From NCBI GenBank assembly GCA_009692725.1, contig SHYP01000003.1, positions 1-64,000 of the forward strand: a stretch of 64,000 bases of DNA, in the 5' to 3' direction. The stretch comes from Dehalococcoidia bacterium. GTDB lineage: Bacteria; Chloroflexota; Dehalococcoidia; UBA2979. The first letter of the stretch is position 1. Each line of letters opens with the position of its first letter. Both the position numbers and the translations under genes were made by a program. Shown here piece after piece: positions 1 through 6,556 of this stretch. The notes beneath the pieces are model-generated. The model did no database searches. It worked only from the letters and a program-made list of their open reading frames with translations, and was not told where the DNA came from.

Positions 1-491
1 GCCGCGGTGCCCGTCGTCGTCCGGCGAACCGTGCCGGCGGCGGTCGTGCGGCGGGCCGCGGTGCCCGTCGTCGTCCGGCGAACCGTGCCGGCGGCGGTCG
101 TGCGGCGGGCCGCAGTGCCCGTCGTCGTCCGGCGTGCGGTCCCGGCGGCGGTTGTGCGACGAGCCGCGGTGCCGGTCGTCGTCCGGCGAACCGTGCCGGC
201 GGCGGTCGTGCGGCGGGCCGCAGTGCCCGTCGTCGTCCGGCGTGCGGTCCCGGCGGCGGTTGTGCGACGAGCCGCGGTGCCGGTCGTCGTGCGCCGCGCC
301 GTACTGGCGGCGGTCGTGCGGCGAGCCGCGGTGCCGGTCGTCGTGCGGCGTGCGGTCGTGCCCGCCGCCGCGCGGCGCGTGGTCGCGCCGGCTGCCGAGG
401 TGCGGCGCGCGGTGGTGGCCCGCGTGCCCGTGCTCCCCGTCGTGGTCGACGCGCGACGCGTGCGCGTGGCCACCGTCCTGCTTTGCACCAT
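1..491 (-). CDS. Arg/Thr/Ala-rich tandem-repeat protein, partial (3' end beyond window)
   Basis: The frame opens at an ATG (491-489) with GAGGGA (501-496) four bases upstream and stays open for 163 codons to the window edge. The first 45 residues are already rich in R, T, A and G. The rest is an 18-residue repeat, consensus AARRTTAAGTxRRTTTGT, itself two related 9-residue halves built on RRTT. There is no signal peptide or membrane segment. Nearly all differences between DNA repeats fall at the third codon position of this frame, leaving only V/A and G/S changes. The plus-strand frame ending at 510 shares those silent positions and is the rival reading (Val/Arg/Pro/Ala repeats). The ATG and ribosome site favour the minus strand. 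Its composition resembles basic histone-H1-like tails, but function is unknown. Confidence 0.5.
   Translation of the reverse strand, partial: MVQSRTVATRTRRASTTTGSTGTRATTARRTSAAGATTRRAAAGTTARRTTTGTAARRTTAASTARRTTTGTAARRTTAAGTARRTTTGTAARRTTAAGTVRRTTTGTAARRTTAAGTARRTTTGTAARRTTAAGTVRRTTTGTAARRTTAAGTVRRTTTGTA
7..330. repeat. 54-bp tandem repeat, six units plus a decayed seventh
   Basis: Units start at 7, 61, 115, 169, 223 and 277; a partial, diverged copy starts at 331. Units 2-3 and 4-5 are nearly identical as 108-bp blocks (one difference, C/G at 174), which implies a recent duplication of a two-unit block. Each unit is 18 codons, so length changes would keep frame. The array continues beyond the left edge. 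Confidence 0.95.
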
Positions 492-527
492 GTGTTCCCT
501 CACTCTCTGAACCGCACATCGGCGGCG

Positions 528-541
528 CGTGACGCGTCACG
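528..541. promoter_or_regulatory. Perfect 14-bp palindrome upstream of the repeat gene
   Basis: CGTGACGCGTCACG is its own reverse complement and lies 37 bp upstream of the ATG at 491, in the roughly 200-bp gap between the repeat-protein gene and the PH-domain gene. It could be an operator. No promoter boxes are convincing around it. Confidence 0.4.
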
Positions 542-572
542 ATGTGCACGGCGTTCGATGGCCACTCCGACC

Positions 573-594
573 ATCACGCGCACTATGGCGTGAT
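573..594. promoter_or_regulatory. Inverted repeat, possible operator
   Basis: ATCACGC and GCGTGAT form perfect 7-bp arms around an 8-bp centre. The motif shares its ATCACGC/GCGTGA half with the palindrome at 528-541, so both may bind the same dimeric regulator. The rest of the 492-691 gap holds no recognisable gene. Confidence 0.3.
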
Positions 595-691
595 TGCGCG
601 GGTTACGTCTACACCGTTCGGCACGCGATGTGCGTGCGCGCGTGCGCGATCGGAGCGGCGCGCTGCAGCGGCGACGCGCTGGTGTCGCGCG

Positions 692-1219
692 CTACGCGCC
701 GCGCAGCTGCCGTCGCGCCTCGTCGCGTGCGGCATCGAGCACCGACAGCACGTGTGCGGGGCGCGGGATGCCGGCGAGCACGAAGTTCGAGTGCTCGCCG
801 GCGGTCTGCACGCGCAGGTCGCCGTAGTCGAACAGCGTGGGCAGCAGGCCGGCGCGCTGCGCGGACACATCTTCGATGTCGATGAGGTCGGCGGAGGCGA
901 CCTGGCGGTGGAACCAGTGGCGGCGCAGCCCATCGATGAGCCGCTGATCGGTGATCACCCACACGTCGTGGTGGTAGCGGAACCACGTGAAGTAGCCGGT
1001 AACGAGCCAGTAGCCCAGCCACAGCGCCGCGGCGACGATCGAAGCAACCCGTGTGGCGCCGCTGAAGTCGGTGGTGCGGTTGACGATGACGATCAGCAGT
1101 ACGACCGGCAGGATGGCGGCGAACGCCTGGCCGACGAGCAGCGGATAGAGGCGTAGCCAGTGGCGGCGACACACCAGCAGCGCGCGCTCGGTCGGCTGGA
1201 GTTCGACGGGGAGGGACAT
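692..1219 (-). CDS. PH-domain (YdbS/DUF304-like) membrane protein
   Basis: A 175-residue protein with two membrane segments (about residues 24-46 and 57-78), followed by a bacterial PH-like domain to about residue 165. The domain carries the family's VWVITDQRLIDGLRR core and IEDV stretch. Proteins of this type sit in the inner membrane with the PH domain in the cytoplasm; their molecular role is largely unknown. An upstream in-frame ATG at 1246 exists, but AAAGG lies just before the ATG at 1219, so the shorter start is chosen. It is separated from the upstream crotonase gene by a strong terminator and is probably transcribed alone. Confidence 0.75.
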   Translation of the reverse strand: MSLPVELQPTERALLVCRRHWLRLYPLLVGQAFAAILPVVLLIVIVNRTTDFSGATRVASIVAAALWLGYWLVTGYFTWFRYHHDVWVITDQRLIDGLRRHWFHRQVASADLIDIEDVSAQRAGLLPTLFDYGDLRVQTAGEHSNFVLAGIPRPAHVLSVLDAARDEARRQLRGA

Positions 1220-1287
1220 CACGGCGCCTTTCGGATTCGGCGTCACGGTAGCAGCGAGGAGCGGGCGCTCGCTGCTGCGCGCGTGTG

Positions 1288-1328
1288 CGCCGCGCGTCCG
1301 CCCTCGCGTGGAGGGCGGACGCGCGGCG
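1288..1328 (-). terminator. Strong hairpin terminator
   Basis: A perfect 18-bp stem (1288-1305 with 1311-1328) closes a 5-base loop directly after the stop of the leftward crotonase gene. There is no T tract, which is common for hairpin terminators in GC-rich bacteria. Confidence 0.75.
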
Positions 1329-1334
1329 GGGGTG

Positions 1335-2099
1335 CTAGCGGCCGGTGAACACGGGTGGGCGCTTCTCGGCGAAGGCGCGCTTGGCCTCGATCGCGTCTTC
1401 GGTGCGCGCGAGGATGGCGGTCTGCGTTTGCTCGAAGCGGTAGCCGTTCTTGAGGTCCAGCTGCTCGATGACGTTGAGCGCGGCCTTCGCCATCTTGACG
1501 CCGCGCGGCATCTTGGCGGCGATCAGCCGCGCGTCCTCCAGAGCGGCCTCCATCAGCTGATCGGGAGGGACGACGCGTACGACAGCGCCGAGGCGGTACG
1601 CCTCCTGCGCGTCGATGCGCAGGCCGGTGAAGTTGGCGCGGCGCGTGATCTGCTGGCCGAAGAGCCGCATGAAATGGCGCGCGCCGCCGAGCAGCCCGAC
1701 GTCGATCTCGGGCAGGCCGAAGACGGCGCGTTCGGAGGCGATGAGGTAGTCGCACGATGCGGCGATGGCAAGGCCGGCGCCGAGCGCGGGGCCGTTGATC
1801 GCGCCGATCACCGGTATTTCGCAGTCGATGAGGGCGTTGAAAGTCTCGCGGGCGCGGCGGGAGCCAGTGGCCTGGCTGCCGGGTCCGGGCGGCGCGGCGG
1901 CGGCGGCGCGCTTCACGTCCGCGCCGGCGCAGAAGGCGCGCGTGCCGGCGCCGGTGATGATCGCGACGCGTACGTCGTCGCGCTCGCCCAGTTCGTCGAA
2001 GGTCTGCTGGATCGGCCACTCGGAGTCCATGGCGTTGACGGGCGGGTTGTCCAACGTGACGACGGCGATGTAGTCCTTCACCTCGACGTGCAGTGGCAT
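1335..2099 (-). CDS. Enoyl-CoA hydratase/isomerase (crotonase) family protein
   Basis: This 254-residue crotonase-fold protein would act on acyl-CoA thioesters. The oxyanion-hole stretches are visible (AFCAGADVK and NGPALGAGLAIAASCD), as is the family Glu in LPEIDVG. The second catalytic Glu of true hydratases, expected inside the GxGLAIAASCD helix, is replaced by Ala, so an isomerase or another crotonase reaction is as likely as hydration. An Ala/Gly/Pro-rich insertion follows the first motif. The ATG at 2099 has AAGGAGG six bases upstream; the longer frame to 2351 is discarded because of this site. It appears monocistronic and ends in a terminator. Confidence 0.8.
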   Translation of the reverse strand: MPLHVEVKDYIAVVTLDNPPVNAMDSEWPIQQTFDELGERDDVRVAIITGAGTRAFCAGADVKRAAAAAPPGPGSQATGSRRARETFNALIDCEIPVIGAINGPALGAGLAIAASCDYLIASERAVFGLPEIDVGLLGGARHFMRLFGQQITRRANFTGLRIDAQEAYRLGAVVRVVPPDQLMEAALEDARLIAAKMPRGVKMAKAALNVIEQLDLKNGYRFEQTQTAILARTEDAIEAKRAFAEKRPPVFTGR

Positions 2100-2222
2100 G
2101 CGGACCTCCTTGGGCGGCGGGCGTGGCGCTCGGCCGCCTGCTCGGGGCGCCGGCCGCCGAGCGGCGGCCCTATCGGGCGGCATGCTAGACCGCCGCGGTC
2201 CGCGCCTCAACGGCCGCGGCGG

Positions 2223-2228
2223 TATCAT
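2223..2228 (+). promoter_or_regulatory. Possible -10 box of a leaderless gene
   Basis: TATCAT ends six bases before the ATG at 2235, which puts the expected transcription start at or next to the start codon. There is no ribosome-binding sequence. This fits a leaderless mRNA. Confidence 0.4.
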
Positions 2229-2234
2229 GCGGGC

Positions 2235-2372
2235 ATGGTCACTTTTCGCCAGACGACGCGCGTGGGCGCGTGCATGCACTGCGGCGGCGCGACGGTGCAG
2301 GCGTGCGCGGGTTGCGAGCGGTTCGTGTGCGCGAGCTGCGAGCAGCGGCACGACCAGGAAGCCGGCCGCTAG
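2235..2372 (+). CDS. 45-residue cysteine-pair (CxxC x3) protein
   Basis: A very short protein with three CxxC pairs (CMHC, CAGC, CASC) spaced like a small zinc-binding knuckle, ending in a charged tail with a histidine. Family length cannot be judged. The spacing C-x2-C-x7-C-x2-C-x4-C-x2-C argues for a real zinc-binding mini-protein rather than chance. It starts at an ATG with no Shine-Dalgarno site but with a TATCAT box just upstream, so leaderless translation is likely. It diverges from the crotonase gene. Function is unknown. Confidence 0.6.
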   Translation: MVTFRQTTRVGACMHCGGATVQACAGCERFVCASCEQRHDQEAGR

Positions 2373-2400
2373 GTCACTCGCCGTGAGTCACTCGCCGTGA
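2373..2400. repeat. 14-bp tandem duplication just after a stop codon
   Basis: GTCACTCGCCGTGA occurs twice without a gap, beginning at the base after the TAG of the CxxC gene. Confidence 0.9.
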
Positions 2401-2519
2401 CGGGCGCGGGCCAGGGCGGTCGGCGGCGGTTCGTTACGCAGGCGGCGATTCGCTGCGCAGGCGGTGGCGCGGTCCAGACCGCTCACGTGAAGCACTCGCT
2501 GAGAGCGGGGGCCCGCCGA

Positions 2520-3125
2520 TCAGCGCTCGGAGCGGGCGGCGCGGCGTTCGCGCCAGACGTGCCACGCCGCGGGCGCCATCGAGACCGCGATCACCACGCC
2601 TACGACGAGGAACAGCGCAGCGTCGAGGTTCGGCACGGCTTCGCCGAGAAAGAACCCGAGCAGCGTCATCGACAGCACCCAGACGACGCCACCGGTGACG
2701 TTGTAGAGCGTGAAGCGCAGGTAGGGCATGCCGACGGCGCCAGCGGTGGTGGGGGCGAAGGTGCGGATGACCGCGAGGAAGCGGGCCAGCACGATGGTCT
2801 TGCCGCCGTGGCGCTCGTAGAAGGCGCGGGCGCGATCGAGATGGCGACGGTGGAAGAAGCGCGCATCCTCGCGGGCGAACAAGCGCGGTCCGGCCTGGCG
2901 CCCGATGGTGTAGCCGGTTGCGTCGCCGCTGACCGCCGCCACGATCAACAGCGGGATGAGCAGCTCGAGCGAGAAATGGTCGCGCTGGGCGAGCAGGCCG
3001 GCCGCGATCAGCAGCGAGTCGCCGGGCAGGAAGAAGCCGACGAGCAGGCCCGTCTCCGCGAAGACGATGCTGAAGAGGCCGATGTAGCCCGCCCACTCGA
3101 CGAGCGCCACGAGATCGAACGGCAC
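2520..3125 (-). CDS. DedA/VTT-domain membrane protein
   Basis: A 201-residue integral membrane protein of the DedA family, members of which support membrane homeostasis and lipid-carrier or lipid flipping across the cytoplasmic membrane. Family marks are the N-terminal ETGLLVGFFLPGDSLL re-entrant segment, the GDATGYTIGRQAG stretch, and the FxxRHGGKTIVLARFLAVIRTFAP loop with its conserved basic residues. Three or four hydrophobic helices follow to the C-terminus. The GTG at 3125 is preceded by AAAGGGAG; longer frames have no such site. It diverges from the tag gene. Confidence 0.85.
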   Translation of the reverse strand: MPFDLVALVEWAGYIGLFSIVFAETGLLVGFFLPGDSLLIAAGLLAQRDHFSLELLIPLLIVAAVSGDATGYTIGRQAGPRLFAREDARFFHRRHLDRARAFYERHGGKTIVLARFLAVIRTFAPTTAGAVGMPYLRFTLYNVTGGVVWVLSMTLLGFFLGEAVPNLDAALFLVVGVVIAVSMAPAAWHVWRERRAARSER

Positions 3126-3234
3126 AGCGCTCCCTTTCGAGCGGCGAGGCGGCGAGGGCTGACGCATCGAGCGTACCTGCTGCGCGGCACAGCCGCCCGC
3201 GGCAGCGCCCGCGGGCAAGGTCGAGCGACCGCCA

Positions 3235-3816
3235 ATGCCTGACGACGGCCGCGCCCGTTGCGAGTGGGCGGGGGGCGACGACCCGCTGATGCGCGCGTAC
3301 CACGATGAGGAGTGGGGCGTGCCGCTGCACGACGACCGCGCGCTTTTCGAGCTGCTCACGCTGGAGGGCGCACAGGCGGGGCTCTCCTGGCGGACGGTGC
3401 TGCATCGGCGGGAGGGGTACCGCGCGGCGTTCGGCAGCTTCGACATCGGTGCGGTGGCGCGGCTGGACGCGGCGGCGCAGGCGGCGCTGCTGCTGGACGC
3501 GCGCATCATCCGCAACCGGGCGAAGATCGCCTCGACGGTGACGAACGCGCAGGCGATCGAGGTGCTGCGCGCCGAGGTCGGCAGCTTCGATGCGTACCTG
3601 TGGAGCTTCGTCGACGGCCAGCCGTTGCGGCGGGGGTATCGCGCGCTCGCGGAGCTGCCGGCCGCGACGGACGAGTCGCACGCGCTGAGCCGTGAGCTGC
3701 GCCGTCGCGGCTTCCGCTTCGTGGGGCCGACGATCTGCTACGCGTTGATGCAGTCGGCGGGCCTGGTCAATGACCACACCGCCGACTGTTTCCGGTACGA
3801 CGAGCTCGGCGGCTAG
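3235..3816 (+). CDS. tag: DNA-3-methyladenine glycosylase I
   Basis: A 193-residue cytoplasmic base-excision repair enzyme that removes 3-methyladenine from DNA. It has the family's zinc ligands: Cys9 near the N-terminus, His23 in AYHDEEWG, and the His and Cys of the C-terminal NDHTADCF. The helix-hairpin-helix region contains QAGLSWRTVL, and RRGFRFVGPTICYALMQSAG is characteristic. Length equals that of typical Tag proteins. It converges on the PEP-utilizing protein, with nine bases between the stop codons. Confidence 0.93.
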   Translation: MPDDGRARCEWAGGDDPLMRAYHDEEWGVPLHDDRALFELLTLEGAQAGLSWRTVLHRREGYRAAFGSFDIGAVARLDAAAQAALLLDARIIRNRAKIASTVTNAQAIEVLRAEVGSFDAYLWSFVDGQPLRRGYRALAELPAATDESHALSRELRRRGFRFVGPTICYALMQSAGLVNDHTADCFRYDELGG

Positions 3817-3825
3817 CGAGCGTCG

Positions 3826-5316
3826 TCAGGACGGCTCGATCGTGACGGTGCCGGCGGTGCCGTCGACGACTACGATCGTGCCGTCGGCGATACGCAGGGT
3901 GGCGTCGCCGGTGCCGACGACAGCGGGGATGCCGTACTCCCGGGCAACGATCGCGGCGTGCGAGAGCGCACCGCCGGCGTCCGTGACGAGCGAACCGGCG
4001 ATCGCGTAGTAGGGCGTCCACACGGGGGCGGCGGCAGGGGCGAGCAGCACGTCGCCGGGCGCGAGGCGCGTCGCGTCGGCGAGCGAGCGTACGAGGCGCG
4101 CGCGGCCACGGTGCGTGCCCGGCGAGGCGGGGATCCCACGTACGACGCTGCCCGGTGAGGTTGCGGCAGGCGTGGGCGGTGCGTCGCCGAGCTGGCGCGG
4201 GGGGCGCATGGCGCGCCACGCCGCCTGCAGTGCGCGGCGCTCGTCGAGTACGGGCGCGGACAGCGCATCACCGCCATCGAGCAGCGCGACGAGCTCGGAC
4301 TGGGAGTAGTAGAAGACATCGTCGCGGCGCGCGAGGCGGCCGCGCGCGCCGAGCCAGTCGGCGATGGCGAGCCAGCGCTTGCGCGAGGCGGCGGCGAGGC
4401 GCTGGTCGCAGAGCACGTTATGGTCCTCGGCCACGGGGACGTACAGCTGCGGCACCGGCAGCAGCCGCATGAGGTCGGGCGCTTCCGCGCGGAGCGCAGC
4501 CTCGAGCGCCTCGCGCCGCTCGCGCTGGCGCGCGGCGGCGATGGCGGGTGAGCGCTCGTCGGGGAGCGCGGCGTACTCCAGCAGCAGCCGCCACGGGATC
4601 GCGGGGTCTTCGTCCCAGCTCGGCACGTCCTGGAGCCAGCCGTCGGTGGTCTGACCGAACTCCTCGAGCACGCGCGGCAGGCGCGACTGGATCGTGCGCT
4701 GCGCCTGCGTGGGGCCGTACGTCTGGGAGACGCGCCAGCCGTCGAGGCGCACGAGCCGGCTCAGCTCCCAGAGCGCGATGGCGCGGTCGAGGGTGAGATT
4801 GGGGAAGCCCTGCAGCAACGCGTCGCCTTCGGCGCGGCGCGCGTCGCCGAAGCGGCGCGCGTACGCGCCGACGAACCACTCGGCGGCCTGCAGCACGGGC
4901 ACCAGGCAATACATATGCACGCCGACGAACACGCGCGCGTACTCGCGGTGCGATGCGTCGAGCGTCGCGGCCCACGCGCCCACGGGGACGGTTGACGGAT
5001 CGAACGCGCGCAGCGTGTTCGCGAGGGCGGTCGCTGCGGGGAGCCACTCATGCAGCCAGCGATCGCGCGCGCCATCGGCGTCGGGCGGGCGCGCCGATAC
5101 GTCGGCGGGCGGCGCCGCGTGCACACGACGCTGGAAGCTGTAGCCGTGCACGAATGCCACGCCGGGGCGGCCGTCGCCCGGGCGTGGCTGCACGGCGGCC
5201 AGCATGTCCTGGATCAGCGGCGGGTGGGAGGACGGATTGTGCAGGTCGTCATACACCCACACGTCGCCTGCGCGGCTTGCATCGGGCAGTGGCCAAGGTG
5301 TGGGCGGTGCAGTCAT
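3826..5316 (-). CDS. PEP-utilizing swivel-domain protein lacking an ATP-grasp domain
   Basis: The C-terminal 110 residues (about 385-496) are a phosphohistidine swivel domain. They contain TDAGGALSHAAIVAREYGIP, in which the His is the residue phosphorylated in PEP synthase, rifampin phosphotransferase and phenylphosphate synthase. Residues about 100-380 are helical and end in a DDVFYYSQSEL stretch like those preceding the swivel domain in PEP-utilizing enzymes. The ATP-grasp domain that normally donates phosphate is absent, and no separate one lies nearby. It may therefore need an unlinked partner, as phenylphosphate synthase does. Substrate unknown. The start codon is the ATG at 5316, beside an AT-rich divergent promoter region. 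Confidence 0.7.
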   Translation of the reverse strand: MTAPPTPWPLPDASRAGDVWVYDDLHNPSSHPPLIQDMLAAVQPRPGDGRPGVAFVHGYSFQRRVHAAPPADVSARPPDADGARDRWLHEWLPAATALANTLRAFDPSTVPVGAWAATLDASHREYARVFVGVHMYCLVPVLQAAEWFVGAYARRFGDARRAEGDALLQGFPNLTLDRAIALWELSRLVRLDGWRVSQTYGPTQAQRTIQSRLPRVLEEFGQTTDGWLQDVPSWDEDPAIPWRLLLEYAALPDERSPAIAAARQRERREALEAALRAEAPDLMRLLPVPQLYVPVAEDHNVLCDQRLAAASRKRWLAIADWLGARGRLARRDDVFYYSQSELVALLDGGDALSAPVLDERRALQAAWRAMRPPRQLGDAPPTPAATSPGSVVRGIPASPGTHRGRARLVRSLADATRLAPGDVLLAPAAAPVWTPYYAIAGSLVTDAGGALSHAAIVAREYGIPAVVGTGDATLRIADGTIVVVDGTAGTVTIEPS

Positions 5317-5357
5317 CGATCGCTCAATTCAAGAGTTATGGTAATTAAATCAACGCT

Positions 5358-5372
5358 TTATGCAGTGCATAA
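5358..5372. promoter_or_regulatory. AT-rich palindrome in a divergent promoter region
   Basis: TTATGCA-G-TGCATAA is a perfect 7-bp inverted repeat about one base. It sits in the strikingly AT-rich gap (5317-5453) between the leftward PEP-utilizing gene and the rightward DUF2277 gene. A dimeric repressor or activator site serving both is plausible. Confidence 0.45.
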
Positions 5373-5453
5373 GGTCGAAGCGTCCCAAGTATCGACATCA
5401 CGTCAACGATTGTTGGCAGTTTCACGGCGTTTTCCCGTGATACGGTCGTGGGC

Positions 5454-5654
5454 ATGTGTCGCAGCATTCGTACACTCCGCCAGCCCGACGCCACCGCGCT
5501 GCAGTATGTGCGCAAGGTGAGCGGGTTCCGCCAGCCCTCCCGCGCGAACGCCGCCGCGTTCGATGCAGCAGTCGAGGAGATCGCGAGCGCGTCGCGTCGC
5601 CTGCTCGACTCGCTTCCGGCGGCGCGCGCACACAGTCAGGCACGTGTTGAGTAG
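5454..5654 (+). CDS. DUF2277 family protein
   Basis: A 66-residue protein beginning MCRSIRTL, followed by ALQYVRKVSGFRQPSRANAAAF and a C-terminal RRLLDSL, which together are the signature of DUF2277. The segment between the two blocks is about ten residues shorter than in the usual family, which normally has a DPPATDEEI-like stretch there. Function is unknown. The ATG at 5454 is used rather than the in-frame GTG at 5448, because the family begins MCR. Its end overlaps the next gene. Confidence 0.75.
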   Translation: MCRSIRTLRQPDATALQYVRKVSGFRQPSRANAAAFDAAVEEIASASRRLLDSLPAARAHSQARVE

Positions 5655-6495
5655 CCCGCCGCCCGCGGAGCGCGTGATCGTGCCGCCCGCGTGGCCCACC
5701 GCGTTGCAGCACGCAGCGCTGCTGCTGGTGATCACGGCCGGGGTCAGCGCGGCGTGGCTGGTCGCGCGCGACGAGCCGATGCGCGAGCCGGCAGCGAACG
5801 CCGCATTGCACGTACCGGGCGGCTTCAGCGTCACGTCACTCACCGGTGACGCGGCCGCCGCGCCGCCGCAGGCGACGGGCGCGTTCGTCGCAGGGCTGCC
5901 GATCGAGCTCGCAGCCGCGCCCGAGGTGCGCAGCGCGTTCTCGCTCGCCGTCGAGGCGGCAGCGTTCCGCGTCGCGGACGGCACCGTGCCGCAGCCCGCG
6001 GCAGCGGCGGCCGGCGCGACGGCGACAGCCGAGGCCGTGGCCGCGGCCCCCCTCCCCTCGACCACGCCATCCTTCGCAGCTGCGCGCGCGACCGCGACGT
6101 CGCTCGCCGAGCCCGCACCGGCGGTCGTGCAGGTCACTGCGCCTGCGACGGCCGCGCCTGCCGTCGCTGCGGCGCCGGTGGACGCGCGCCACGCGACGCT
6201 CGCGGACCTCGAGGCGGCGCTGGCGTGGAGCCGCTGGCCTGCGGAGCTGTGGCCGCGCGTGATCTCGGTGGCCGGGTGCGAGTCCGGGACGGACACGAAC
6301 CGCGACGGCTACAAGGACGCGTTCGACACGCACGCGATCGGGTCTGGGGGGACGACGTACGGGGTGATGCAGGTGCACCGCGGGCACCGCTTCCCGGTGC
6401 CGCTGGACCTGTTCGCGCTGGACGACAACCTCGAGGCGGCATACATCGTGTGGGAGCGCGCGGGCGGATCGTTTGCGCCGTGGGGCTGCCGCTAG
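5644..6495 (+). CDS. Membrane-anchored lysozyme/transglycosylase-like protein
   Basis: About 283 residues. A hydrophobic segment near residues 18-35 (ALLLVITAGVSAAWLV) acts as anchor or signal. A long Ala/Thr/Pro/Val-rich linker follows. The last 80 residues form a lysozyme-like domain with VISVAGCESG (Glu as likely catalytic acid), a TYGVMQVH stretch and DDNLEAAYIVWERAGGSFAPWGC. Such proteins cleave peptidoglycan or related glycans outside the membrane. The GTG at 5644 overlaps the DUF2277 stop by 11 bases and has only a weak ribosome site; starts further in are possible. Confidence 0.65.
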   Translation: MLSSPPPAERVIVPPAWPTALQHAALLLVITAGVSAAWLVARDEPMREPAANAALHVPGGFSVTSLTGDAAAAPPQATGAFVAGLPIELAAAPEVRSAFSLAVEAAAFRVADGTVPQPAAAAAGATATAEAVAAAPLPSTTPSFAAARATATSLAEPAPAVVQVTAPATAAPAVAAAPVDARHATLADLEAALAWSRWPAELWPRVISVAGCESGTDTNRDGYKDAFDTHAIGSGGTTYGVMQVHRGHRFPVPLDLFALDDNLEAAYIVWERAGGSFAPWGCR

Positions 6496-6556
6496 CGCGC
6501 TCGGCGCGCGCCAATCGTCATGGATCGATCGCTTCGCACACCGAGCGCCCGGCGTG

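Noticed and set aside
7..360. CRISPR-like array
   Set aside because: The 54-bp units are contiguous with no unique spacers and keep codon phase, so it is a coding tandem repeat.
7..510. Plus-strand Val/Arg/Pro/Ala repeat frame
   Set aside because: It shares the silent-site pattern with the minus frame but has no start inside the window and ends in an odd hydrophobic tail. Kept only as the alternative reading of the repeat gene.
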